64,000 nucleotides of DNA from Auanema rhodensis. Its lineage: Eukaryota; Nematoda; Chromadorea; Rhabditida; Rhabditidae. The notes beneath the pieces are model-generated. The model was not told the DNA's origin. It saw nothing but the letters and a program-made list of their open reading frames with translations, and made no database searches. The DNA lies in assembly GCA_964057225.1 (NCBI GenBank), contig OZ059895.1, positions 11,098,001 through 11,162,000 on the forward strand, given 5' to 3'. A program made the position numbers and the translations under genes. Shown piece by piece: positions 27,219-39,000 of the stretch. Within the stretch, counting starts at the first letter, position 1. Each line of letters starts with the position of its first letter.

Positions 27219-28413
27219 GAAAAAGGTTTCACAGTTGTATAGTGTTTAAACAATGTTTGTTTTGATAGGAAATAGATAGAAACAGTAAAGTTAAAATGGA
27301 GGTTCATTAACTACTGGTTTATAACTGTAATATAGGAATAAGATTGAAGATAATTTTCTGCCTTGGGTTGAGCTACCTAAGTAAATCTACTTGAAAAGTG
27401 AAAACATTTGTTACGGAAGAGATAAAATTGAAAATCAGCTGCATGTCGTACTTTCAACGTGGTATAGTTGAAAGCGAAAATATCTGATTTTCAATGATTT
27501 AAATACTTATCCTCGTTATAGTATTTCTCCAATTTCATGTTAGTTATGTAACTTTCCACGTTTCATCTGGTTCCCTCGATGATATCAAAGCTTATGTGCT
27601 CCAAATACAATAAATCAAAAAAGGGTTTCACAGTTGTATAGTGTTTAAACAATGTTTGTTTCGATAGGAAATAGATAGAAACAGTAAAGTTGAGAGAAAG
27701 GTTCATTAACTACTGGTTTATGACTGTAATATAGAAAAAAAATTGAAGATAATTTGCTGCCTTGGTTTGAGCTATCTAAGTGAAACGACTTGAAAAGTGA
27801 AAACATTTATTACGGAAGAGATAAAATTGAAAATCAGCTGCATGGCGTACTTTGAACGTGGTATAGTTGTAAGCGAAAATATCTGGTATTCAAGGATTTA
27901 CATACTTATCCTCGTTATAGTATTTTTCCAATTTTATGTTAGTTATGTAATTTTCCACGTTGCATCTGGTTCCCTCAATGATATCAAATCTTATGTGCTC
28001 CAAATACAATAAATTAAGAAAGGTTTCACAGTTGTATAGTGTTTTAACAATGTTTGTTTCGATAGGAAATAGATAGAAACAGTAAAGTTGAGATAAAGGT
28101 TCATTAATTACTGGTTTATAACTGTAATGAAAAAATAAGATTAAAGATAATTTGCTGCCTTGGGTCGAGCTATCTAAGTAAAACTACTTAAAAAGTGAAA
28201 ACATTTGTTACGGAAGAGATAAAATTGAAAATCAGCTGCATGGCGTACTTTGAACGTGGTATAGTTGTAAGCGAAAATATCTGATATTCAATGATTTACA
28301 TACTTATCCTCGTTATAGTATTTTTCCAATTTTATGTTAGTTATGTAATTTTCCACGTTGCATCTGGTTCCCTCGATGATATCAAATCTTATGTGCTCCA
28401 AATACAATAAATT
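26990..28413. repeat. Block D, copy 1, left part
   Basis: Matches 32,096-33,519 at an offset of 5,106 bp and, more loosely bounded, 50.8-52.2 kb at 23,828 bp. Shared unusual bases are TATTTCTCCAATTTC near 27,523 and 32,629 (not in the third copy), TTCAAGGATTTAC near 27,891 and 32,997, and CCTCAATGATATC near 27,972 and 33,078. The match ends at 28,414, A against G. The offset is thirteen monomers minus 73 bp because of the truncated unit at 31,380. No gene was seen. Confidence 0.8.
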
Positions 28414-29576
28414 AAAAAAGGTTTCACAGTTGTATAGTGTTTTAACAATGTTTGTTTCGATAGGAAATAGATAGAAACAGTAAAGTTGAGATAAAGGTTC
28501 ATTAATTACTGGTTTATAACTGTAACGAAAAAATAAGATTAAAGATAATTTTCTGCCTTGGGTTGAGCTACCTAAGTAAATCTACTTGAAAAGTGAAAAC
28601 ATTTGTTACGGAAGAGGAAAAATTGAAAATCAGCTGCATGTCGTACTTTCAACGTGGTATAGTTGAAAGCGAAAATATCTGATTTTCAATGATTTAAATA
28701 CTTATCCTCGTTATAGTATTTTTCCAATTTCATGTTAGTTATGTAACTTTCCACGTTGCATCTGGTTCCCTCGATGATATCAAATCTTATGTGCTCCAAA
28801 TACAATAAATTGAAAAAGGTTTCACAGTTGTATAGTGTTTAAACAATGTTGGTTTTGATAGGAAATAGATAGAAACAGTAAAGTTGAGAGAAAGGTTCAT
28901 TAACTACTGGTTTATGACTGTAATATAGAAAAAAGATTGAAGATAATTTGCTGCCTCCGGTTGAGCTATCTAAGTAAATCTACTTGAAAAGTGAAAACAT
29001 TTGTTACGGAAGAGATAAAATTGAAAATCAGCTGCATGTCGTACTTTCAACGTGGTATAGTTGAAAGCGAAAATATCTGATTTTCAATGATTTACATACT
29101 TATCCTCGTTATAGTATTTTTCCAATTTCATGTTAGTTATGTAACTTTCCACGTTTCATCTGGTTCCCTCGATGATAGCAATTCTTATAAGCTCCAAATA
29201 CAATGAATTAAAAAAGGTTTCACAGTTGTATAGTGTTTAAACAATGTTTGTTTCGATAGGGAATAGATACAAACAGTTAAGTTAAAATGAAGGTTCATTA
29301 ACAACTGGTTTATAACTGTAATATAGAAATAAGATTAAAAATAATTTGCTGCCTCCGGTTGAGCTATCTAAGTAAATCTACTTGAAAAGTGAAAACATTT
29401 GTTACGAAAGAGATAAAATTGAAAATCAGCTGCATGGCGTACTTTGAACGTGGTATAGTTGTAAGCGAAAATATTTGATATTCAATGATTTACATACTTA
29501 TCCTCGTTATAGTTTTTTTCCAATTTCATGTTAGTTATGTAATTTTCCACGTTCCATCTGGATCCCTCGATGATAT
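28414..29576. repeat. Mosaic monomers between matched parts of block D
   Basis: About three monomers that do not match 33,520-34,682 at the block D offset, although the flanking sequence on both sides does. They mix variants seen elsewhere, for example a TGATTTAAATAC left half followed by ACGTTGCATCTGG near 28,750 instead of the usual ACGTTTCATCTGG. A base loss gives GAAGAGGAAAAATTG near 28,611 in place of GAAGAGATAAAATTG. No gene was seen. Confidence 0.7.
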
Positions 29577-30695
29577 CAAATCTTATGTGCTCCAAATACA
29601 ATAAATTGAAAAAGGTTTCACAGTTGTATAGTGTTTAAACAATGTTGGTTTTGATAGGAAACAGATAGAAACAGTAAAGTTAAGATGAAGGTTCATTAAC
29701 TACTGGTTTATGACTGTAATATAGGAATAAGATTGAAGATAATTTGCTGCCTCCGGTTGAGCTATCTAAGTAAATCTACTTGAAAAGTGAAAACATTTGT
29801 TACGGAAGAGATAAAATTGAAAATCAGCTGCATGTCGTACTTTCAACGTGGTATAGTTGAAAGCGAAAATATCTGATTTTCAATGATTTACATACTTATC
29901 CTCGTTATAGTATTTTTCCAATTTCATGTTAGTTATGTAACTTTCCACGTTTCATCTGGTTCCCTCGATGATAGCAATTCTTATAAGCTCCAAATACAAT
30001 GAATTAAAAAAGGTTTCACAGTTGTATAGTGTTTAAACAATGTTTGTTTCGATAGGGAATAGATACAAACAGTTAAGTTAAAATGAAGGTTCATTAACAA
30101 CTGGTTTATAACTGTAATATAGAAATAAGATTAAAAATAATTTGCTGCCTCCGGTTGAGCTATCTAAGTAAATCTACTTGAAAAGTGAAAACATTTGTTA
30201 CGAAAGAGATAAAATTGAAAATCAGCTGCATGGCGTACTTTCAACGTGGTATACTTGTGAGCGAAAATATCTGATATTCAATGATTTACATACTTATCTT
30301 CGTTATAGTTTTTTTCCAATTTCATGTTAGTTATGTAATTTTCCACGTTCCATCTGGATCCCTCGATGATATCAAATTTTATGTGCTCCAAAAGCAAAAA
30401 ATTAAAAAAGGTTTTACAGTTGTTCAGTGTTCAAACAATGTTTGTTTTGATAAGAAATAGATAGAAACAGTAAAGTTGAGAGAAAGGTTCATTAACTGCT
30501 GGTTTATAACTGTAAAATAAAAAAAAGATTGAAGATACTTTGCTGCCTTGGGTTGAGCTATTTAAGGAAAACTACTTGAAAATTGAAAACATTTGTTACG
30601 GAAGAGATAAAATTGAAAATCAGCTGCATGGCGTACTTTTAACGTGGTATAGTTGTAAGCGAAAATATCTGATATTCAATGATTTACATACTTAT
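29577..30695. repeat. Block D, copy 1, right part
   Basis: Matches 34,683-35,800 at the same 5,106-bp offset. It includes the unit with GTTACGAAAGAG and ATACTTGTGAGC near 30,200-30,260, CCAAAAGCAAAAAATT near 30,390, and the CTGCTGG / AAATAAAAAAAAG unit near 30,500. The same cassette is present at 17.6-18.3 kb. The right edge is set by TTATCCTCG against TTATCATCG at 35,792. No gene was seen. Confidence 0.8.
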
Positions 30696-32095
30696 CCTCG
30701 TTATAGTATTTTTCCAATTTTATGTTAGTTATGTAATTTTCCAGGTTGCATCTGGTTTCCTCGATGATATCAAATCTTATGTGCTCCAAATACAATAAAT
30801 TAAAAAAGGTTTCACAGTTGTATAGTGTTTTAACAATGTTTGTTTCGATAGGAAATAGATAGAAACAGTAAAGTTGAGATAAAGGTTCATTAATTACTGG
30901 TTTATAACTGTAATATAGAAATAAGATTAAAGATAATTTGCTGCCTTGGGTTGAGCTATCTAAGTAAAACTACTTAAAAAGTGAAAACATTTGTTACGGA
31001 AGAGATAAAATTGAAAATCAGCTGCATGGCGTACTTTCAACGTGGTATACTTGTAAGCGAAAATATCTGATATTCAATGATTTACATACTCATCCTCGTT
31101 ATAGTATTTTTCCAATTTCATGTTAGTTATGTAACTTTCCACGTGCCATCTGGTTCCCTCGATGATATCAAATTTTATGTGATCCAAATACAATAAATCA
31201 AAATAGGGTTTCACAGTTGTATAGTGTTTAAACAATGTTTGTTTCGATAGGAAATAGATAAAAACAGTAAAGTTAAGATGAAGGTTCATTAACTACTGGT
31301 CTATGACTGTAATATAGAAATAAGATTGAAGATAATTTGCTGCCTCCGGTTGAGCTATCTAAGTAAATCTACTTGAAAAGTGAAAACATTTGTTATGGAA
31401 TTGTTATTTACATACTTATCCTCGTTATAGTTTTTTTCCAATTTCATGTTAGTTATGTAATTTTCCACGTTCCATCTGGATCCCTCGATGATATCAAATT
31501 TTATGTGCTCCAAAAGCAAAAAATTAAAAAAGGTTTTACAGTTGTTCAGTGTTTAAACAATGTTTGTTTTGATAAGAAATAGATAGAAACAGTAAAGTTG
31601 AAAGAAAGGTTCATTTACTGCTGGTTTATAACTGTAAAATAAAAAAAAGATTGAAGATACTTTGCTGCCTTGGGTTGAGCTATTTAAGGAAAACTACTTG
31701 AAAATTGAAAACATTTGTTACGGAAGAGATAAAATTGAAAATCAGCTGCATGGCGTACGTTTAACGTGGTATAGTTGTAAGCGAAAATATCTGGTATTCA
31801 ATGATTTACATACTTATCCTCGTTATAGTTTTTTTTTCCAATTTCCTTTTAGTTATGTAAATTTCGACGTTCCATCTGGATCCCTCGATGATAGCAAAGC
31901 TTATGTGCGCCAAATACAATAAATCAAAGAAGGGTTTCACAGTAGTATAGTGTTTAAACAATGTTTGTTTCGATAGGAAATAGATAGAAACAGTAAAGTT
32001 AAGATGAAGGTTTATTAACTACTGATTTATGACTGTAATATAGAAATAAGATTGAAGATAATTTGCTGCCTCCGGTTGAGCTATCTAAGTAAATC
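30696..32095. repeat. Satellite segment between block D copies, with truncated unit
   Basis: Three to four monomers. The part from about 30.8 kb matches 37.1-38.5 kb at an offset of 6,301 bp (sixteen monomers minus 73 bp), with related copies at 45.1-46.4 and 52.2-53.2 kb. The shared variant CAAAATAGGGTTTC near 31,199 links these copies. The truncated unit lies at 31,380-31,704. No gene was seen. Confidence 0.8.
31380..31704. repeat. Truncated monomer, 78-bp deletion with TTGTT insertion
   Basis: This unit is 325 bp instead of 398 bp. GTTATGGAA (ending 31,400) is followed by TTGTT (31,401-31,405) and then ATTTACATAC; the intact unit at 37,680 has 78 bp between these flanks, including CAGCTG. 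The net loss is 73 bp and accounts for the offsets 5,106 and 6,301, which are otherwise not whole numbers of monomers. With the next two bases the junction reads TTGTTAT, identical to 31,390-31,396 just upstream. That suggests a short templated insertion during end joining. Confidence 0.9.
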
Positions 32096-33519
32096 TACTT
32101 AAAAAGTGAAAACATTTGTTACGGAAGAGATAAAACTGAAAATCAGCTGCATGGCGTACTTTGAACGTGGTATAGTTGTAAGCGAAAATATCTGATATTC
32201 AATGATTTACATACTTATCCTCGTTATAGTATTTTTCCAATTTTATGTTAGTTATGTAATTTTCCACGTTGCATCTGGTTCCCTCGATGATATCAAATCT
32301 TATGTGCTCCAAATACAATAAATTGAAAAAGGTTTCACAGTTGTATAGTGTTTAAACAATGTTTGTTTTGATAGGAAATAGATAGAAACAGTAAAGTTAA
32401 AATGGAGGTTCATTAACTACTGGTTTATAACTGTAATATAGGAATAAGATTGAAGATAATTTTCTGCCTTGGGTTGAGCTACCTAAGTAAATCTACTTGA
32501 AAAGTGAAAACATTTGTTACGGAAGAGATAAAATTGAAAATCAGCTGCATGTCGTACTTTCAACGTGGTATAGTTGAAAGCGAAAATATCTGATTTTCAA
32601 TGATTTAAATACTTATCCTCGTTATAGTATTTCTCCAATTTCATGTTAGTTATGTAACTTTCCACGTTTCATCTGGTTCCCTCGATGATATCAAAGCTTA
32701 TGTGCTCCAAATACAATAAATCAAAAAAGGGTTTCACAGTTGTATAGTGTTTAAACAATGTTTGTTTCGATAGGAAATAGATAGAAACAGTAAAGTTGAG
32801 AGAAAGGTTCATTAACTACTGGTTTATGACTGTAATATAGAAAAAAAATTGAAGATAATTTGCTGCCTTGGTTTGAGCTATCTAAGTGAAACGACTTGAA
32901 AAGTGAAAACATTTATTACGGAAGAGATAAAATTGAAAATCAGCTGCATGGCGTACTTTGAACGTGGTATAGTTGTAAGCGAAAATATCTGGTATTCAAG
33001 GATTTACATACTTATCCTCGTTATAGTATTTTTCCAATTTTATGTTAGTTATGTAATTTTCCACGTTGCATCTGGTTCCCTCAATGATATCAAATCTTAT
33101 GTGCTCCAAATACAATAAATTAAAAAAGGTTTCACAGTTGTATAGTGTTTTAACAATGTTTGTTTCGATAGGAAATAGATAGAAACAGTAAAGTTGAGAT
33201 AAAGGTTCATTAATTACTGGTTTATAACTGTAATGAAAAAATAAGATTAAAGATAATTTGCTGCCTTGGGTCGAGCTATCTAAGTAAAACTACTTAAAAA
33301 GTGAAAACATTTGTTACGGAAGAGATAAAATTGAAAATCAGCTGCATGGCGTACTTTGAACGTGGTATAGTTGTAAGCGAAAATATCTGATATTCAATGA
33401 TTTACATACTTATCCTCGTTATAGTATTTTTCCAATTTTATGTTAGTTATGTAATTTTCCACGTTGCATCTGGTTCCCTCGATGATATCAAATCTTATGT
33501 GCTCCAAATACAATAAATT
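32096..33519. repeat. Block D, copy 2, left part
   Basis: Matches 26,990-28,413 with few differences, one being TTAAAAAAGG near 33,120 where copy 1 reads TTAAGAAAGG near 28,014. The left edge is the change from AAATCTACTTAAAAAG to the shared ACTTAAAAAG at 32,096. No gene was seen. Confidence 0.8.
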
Positions 33520-34682
33520 GAAAAAGGTTTCACAGTTGTATAGTGTTTAAACAATGTTTGTTTTGATAGGAAATAGATAGAAACAGTAAAGTTAAAATGG
33601 AGGTTCATTAACTACTGGTTTATAACTGTAATATAGGAATACGATTGAAGATAATTTTCTGCCTTGGGTTGAGCTACCTAAGTAAATCTACTTGAAAAGT
33701 GAAAACATTTGTTACGGAAGAGATAAAATTGAAAATCAGCTGCATGTCGTACTTTCAACGTGGTATAGTTGAAAGCGAAAATATCTGATTTTCAATGATT
33801 TAAATACTTATCCTCGTTATAGTATTTTTCCAATTTCATGTTAGTTATGTAACTTTCCACGTTTCATCTGGTTCCCTCGATGATATCAAAGCTTATGTGC
33901 TCCAAATACAATAAATCAAAGAAGGGTTTCACAGTTGTATAGTGTTTAAACAATGTTTGTTTCGATAGGAAATAGATAGAAACAGTAAAGTTGAGAGAAA
34001 GGTTCATTAACTACTGGTTTATGACTGTAATATAGAAAAAAGATTGAAGATAATTTGCTGCCTTGGTTTGAGCTATCTAAGTGAAACGACTTGAAAAGTG
34101 AAAACATTTATTACGGAAGAGATAAAATTGAAAATCAGCTGCATGGCGTACTTTGAACGTGGTATAGTTGTAAGCGAAAATATCTGGTATTCAATGATTT
34201 ACATACTTATCCTCGTTATAGTATTTTTCCAATTTTATGTTAGTTATGTAATTTTCCACGTTGCATCTGGTTCCCTCGATGATATCAAATCTTATGTGCT
34301 CCAAATACAATAAATTAAAAATGTTTCACAGTTGTATAGTGTTTTAACAATGTTTGTTTCGATAGGAAATAGATAGAAACAGTAAAGTTGAGATGAAGGT
34401 TCATTAATTACTGGTTTATAACTGTAACGAAAAAATAAGATTAAAGATAATTTGCTGCCTTGGGTCGAGCTATCTAAGTAAAACTACTTAAAAAGTGAAA
34501 ACATTTGTTACGGAAGAGATAAAATTGAAAATCAGCTGCATGGCGTACTTTGAACGTGGTATAGTTGTAAGCGAAAATATTTGATATTCAATGATTTACA
34601 TACTTATCCTCGTTATAGTATTTTTCCAATTTTATGTTAGTTATGTAATTTTCCACGTTGCATCTGGTTCCCTCGATGATAT
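33520..34682. repeat. Mosaic monomers in block D, copy 2
   Basis: Three monomers unlike the aligned part of copy 1. The units near 33.6-34.2 kb repeat the pattern of 32.4-33.0 kb (TGATTTAAATAC unit followed by TGAAACGACTTG unit) three monomers earlier: 32,903 to 34,098 is 1,195 bp. A private shortening, AAATTAAAAATGTTTCAC, lies near 34,312. No gene was seen. Confidence 0.7.
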
Positions 34683-35746
34683 CAAATCTTATGTGCTCCA
34701 AATACAATAAATTGAAAAAGGTTTCACAGTTGTATAGTGTTTAAACAATGTTGGTTTTGATAGGAAACAGATAGAAACAGTAAAGTTAAGATGAAGGTTC
34801 ATTAACTACTGGTTTATGACTGTAATATAGGAATAAGATTGAAGATAATTTGCTGCCTCCGGTTGAGCTATCTAAGTAAATCTACTTGAAAAGTGAAAAC
34901 ATTTGTTACGGAAGAGATAAAATTGAAAATCAGCTGCATGTCGTACTTTCAACGTGGTATAGTTGAAAGCGAAAATATCTGATTTTCAATGATTTACATA
35001 CTTATCCTCGTTATAGTATTTTTCCAATTTCATGTTAGTTATGTAACTTTCCACGTTTCATCTGGTTCCCTCGATGATAGCAATTCTTATAAGCTCCAAA
35101 TACAATGAATTAAAAAAGGTTTCACAGTTGTATAGTGTTTAAACAATGTTTGTTTCGATAGGGAATAGATACAAACAGTTAAGTTAAAATGAAGGTTCAT
35201 TAACAACTGGTTTATAACTGTAATATAGAAATAAGATTAAAAATAATTTGCTGCCTCCGGTTGAGCTATCTAAGTAAATCTACTTGAAAAGTGAAAACAT
35301 TTGTTACGAAAGAGATAAAATTGAAAATCAGCTGCATGGCGTACTTTCAACGTGGTATACTTGTGAGCGAAAATATCTGATATTCAATGATTTACATACT
35401 TATCCTCGTTATAGTTTTTTTCCAATTTCATGTTAGTTATGTAATTTTCCACGTTCCATCTGGATCCCTCGATGATATCAAATTTTATGTGCTCCAAAAG
35501 CAAAAAATTAAAAAAGGTTTTACAGTTGTTCAGTGTTCAAACAATGTTTGTTTTGATAAGAAATAGATAGAAACAGTAAAGTTGAGAGAAAGGTTCATTA
35601 ACTGCTGGTTTATAACTGTAAAATAAAAAAAAGATTGAAGATACTTTGCTGCCTTGGGTTGAGCTATTTAAGGAAAACTACTTGAAAATTGAAAACATTT
35701 GTTACGGAAGAGATAAAATTGAAAATCAGCTGCATGGCGTACTTTT
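34683..35746. repeat. Block D, copy 2, right part
   Basis: Matches 29,577-30,640 at an offset of 5,106 bp and carries the same GTTACGAAAGAG, ATACTTGTGAGC and CCAAAAGC variants. Its last unit runs into the hybrid monomer described next. The 35.3-35.7 kb part also matches 42.9-43.3 kb at 7,569 bp, nineteen monomers. No gene was seen. Confidence 0.8.
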
Positions 35747-36085
35747 AACGTGGTATAGTTGTAAGCGAAAATATCTGATATTCAATGATTTACATACTTA
35801 TCATCGTTATAGTTTTTTTTCAATTTCATGTTAGTTATGTAATTTTCCACGTTCTATCTGGTGCCCTCGATGATATCAAATCTTATGTGCTCCAAATACA
35901 ATAAATTAAAAAAGGTTTCACAGTTGTATAGTGTTTTAACAATGTTTGTTTCGATAGGAAATAGATAGAAACAGTAAAGTTGAGATAAAGGTTCATTAAC
36001 TACTGGTTTATAACTGTAATGAAAAAATAAGATTAAAGATAATTTGCTGCCTTGGGTTGAGCTATCTAAGTAAAACTACTTAATA
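35688..36085. repeat. Hybrid monomer at the left edge of the 20-mer
   Basis: The left part, through T at 35,746 (ACTTTTAACG), is of the type at 30.5 and 43.2 kb; the right part, with TTATCATCG from 35,792, is of the type at 43.7 kb. Around 43.2-43.7 kb these two types lie in adjacent monomers, so here one unit is missing, in phase, and the offset changes from 7,569 to 7,968 bp. The exchange falls in the shared tract between 35,747 and about 35,791. Unit limits are approximate. Confidence 0.75.
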
Positions 36086-39000
36086 AGTGAAAACATTTGT
36101 TACGGAAGAGATAAAATTGAAAATCAGCTGCATGGCGTACTTTGAACGTGGTATAGTTGTAAGCGAAAATATCTGATATTCAATGATTTACATACTTATC
36201 CTCGTTATAGTATTTTTCCAATTTTATGTTAGTTATGTAATTTTCCACGTTGCATCTGGTTTCCTCGATGATATCAAATCTTATGTGCTCCAAATACAAT
36301 AAATTGAAAAAGGTTTCACAGTTGTATAGTGTTTGAACAATGTTTGTTTTGATAGGAAATAAATAGAAACAGTAAAGTTAAAATGAAGGTTCATTAACTA
36401 CTGGTTTATAACTGTAATATAGGAATAAGATTGAAAATTATTTTCTGCCTTGGGTTGAGCTACCTAAGTAAAACTACTTGAAAATCGGAAACATTTGTTA
36501 CAGAAGAGATAAAATTGAAAATCAGCTGCATGGCGTACTTTCAACGTGGTATAGTTGTAAGCGAAAATATCTGATATTCAATGATTAACATACTTATCCT
36601 CGTTATAGTTTTTTTTCCAATTTCATGTTAGTTATGTAATTTTCCACGTTCCATCTGGTTCCCTCGATGATATCAAATCTTATGTGCTCCAAATACAATA
36701 AATTAAAAAAGGTTTCACAGTTGTATAGTGTTTTAACAATGTTTGTTTCGATAGGAAATAGATAGAAACAGTAAAGTTGAGATAAAGGTTCATTAATTAC
36801 TGGTTTATAACTGTAATATAGAAATAAGATTAAAGATAATTTGCTGCCTTGGGTTGAGCTATCTAAGTAAAACTACTTAAAAAGTGAAAACATTTGTTAC
36901 GGAAGAGATAAAATTGAAAATCAGCTGCATTGCGTACTTTCAACGTGGTATACTTGTAAGCGAAAATATCTGATATTCAATGATTTACATACTCATCCTT
37001 GTTATAGTATTTTTCCAATTTCATGTTAGTTATGTAATTTTCCACGTTCCATCTGGTTCCCTCGATGATATCAAATCTTATGTGCTCCAAATACAATAAA
37101 TTAAAAAAGGTTTCACAGTTGTATAGTGTTTTAACAATGTTTGTTTCGATAGGAAATAGATAGAAACAGTAAAGTTGAGATAAAGGTTCATTAATTACTG
37201 GTTTATAACTGTAATATAGAAATAAGATTAAAGATAATTTGCTGCCTTGGGTTGAGCTATCTAAGTAAAACTACTTAAAAAGTGAAAACATTTGTTACGG
37301 AAGAGATAAAATTGAAAATCAGCTGCATGGCGTACTTTCAACGTGGTATACTTGTAAGCGAAAATATCTGATATTCAATGATTTACATACTCATCCTCGT
37401 TATAGTATTTTTCCAATTTCATGTTAGTTATGTAACTTTCCACGTGCCATCTGGTTCCCTCGATGATATCAAATTTTATGTGATCCAAATACAATAAATC
37501 AAAATAGGGTTTCACAGTTGTATAGTGTTTAAACAATGTTTGTTTCGATAGGAAATAGATAAAAACAGTAAAGTTAAGATGAAGGTTCATTAACTACTGG
37601 TCTATGACTGTAATATAGAAATAAGATTGAAGATAATTTGCTGCCTCCGGTTGAGCTATCTAAGTAAATCTACTTGAAAAGTGAAAACATTTGTTATGGA
37701 AGAGATAAAATTGAAAATCAGCTGCATGGCGTACTTTTAACGTGGTATAGTTGTAAGCGAAAATATCTGGTATTCAATGATTTACATACTTATCCTCGTT
37801 ATAGTTTTTTTCCAATTTCATGTTAGTTATGTAATTTTCCACGTTCCATCTGGATCCCTCGATGATATCAAATTTTATGTGCTCCAAATGCAAAAAATTA
37901 AAAAAGGTTTTACAGTTGTTCAGTGTTTAAACAATGTTTGTTTTGATAAGAAATAGATAGAAACAGTAAAGTTGAAAGAAAGGTTCATTTACTGCTGGTT
38001 TATAACTGTAAAATAAAAAAAAGATTGAAGATACTTTGCTGCCTTGGGTTGAGCTATTTAAGGAAAACTACTTGAAAATTGAAAACATTTGTTACGGAAG
38101 AGATAAAATTGAAAATCAGCTGCATGGCGTACGTTTAACGTGGTATAGTTGTAAGCGAAAATATCTGGTATTCAATGATTTACATACTTATCCTCGTTAT
38201 AGTTTTTTTTCCAATTTCCTTTTAGTTATGTAATTTTCGACGTTCCATCTGGATCCCTCGATGATAGCAAAGCTTATGTGCGCCAAATACAATAAATCAA
38301 AGAAGGGTTTCACAGTAGTATAGTGTTTAAACAATGTTTGTTTCGATAGGAAATAGATAGAAACAGTAAAGTTAAGATGAAGGTTTATTAACTACTGATT
38401 TATGACTGTAATATAGAAATAAGATTGAAGATAATTTGCTGCCTCCGGTTGAGCTATCTAAGTAAATCTACTTAAAAAGTGAAAACATTTGTTACGGAAG
38501 AGATAAAATTGAAAATCAGCTGCATGGCGTACTTTCAACGTGGTATAGTTGTAAGCGAAAATATCTGGTATTCAATGATTTACATACTTATCCTCGTTAT
38601 AGTTTTTTTCCAATTTCATGTTAGTTATGTAATTTTCCACGTTCCATCTGGATCCCTCGATGATATCAAATTTTATGTGCTCCAAATGCAAAAAATTAAA
38701 AAAGGTTTTACAGTTGTTCAGTGTTTAAACAATGTTTGTTTTGATAAGAAATAGATAGAAACAGTAAAGTTGAAAGAAAGGTTCATTTACTGCTGGTTTA
38801 TAACTGTAAAATAAAAAAAAGATTGAACATACTTTGCTGCCTTGGTTTGAGCTATCTAAGTAAAACTACTTGACGATCGGAAACATTTGTTACAGAAGAG
38901 ATAAAATTGAAAATCAGCTGCATGGCGTACTTTGAACGTGGTATAGTTGTAAGCAAAAATATCTGATATTCAATGATTTACATACTTATCATCGTACTAG

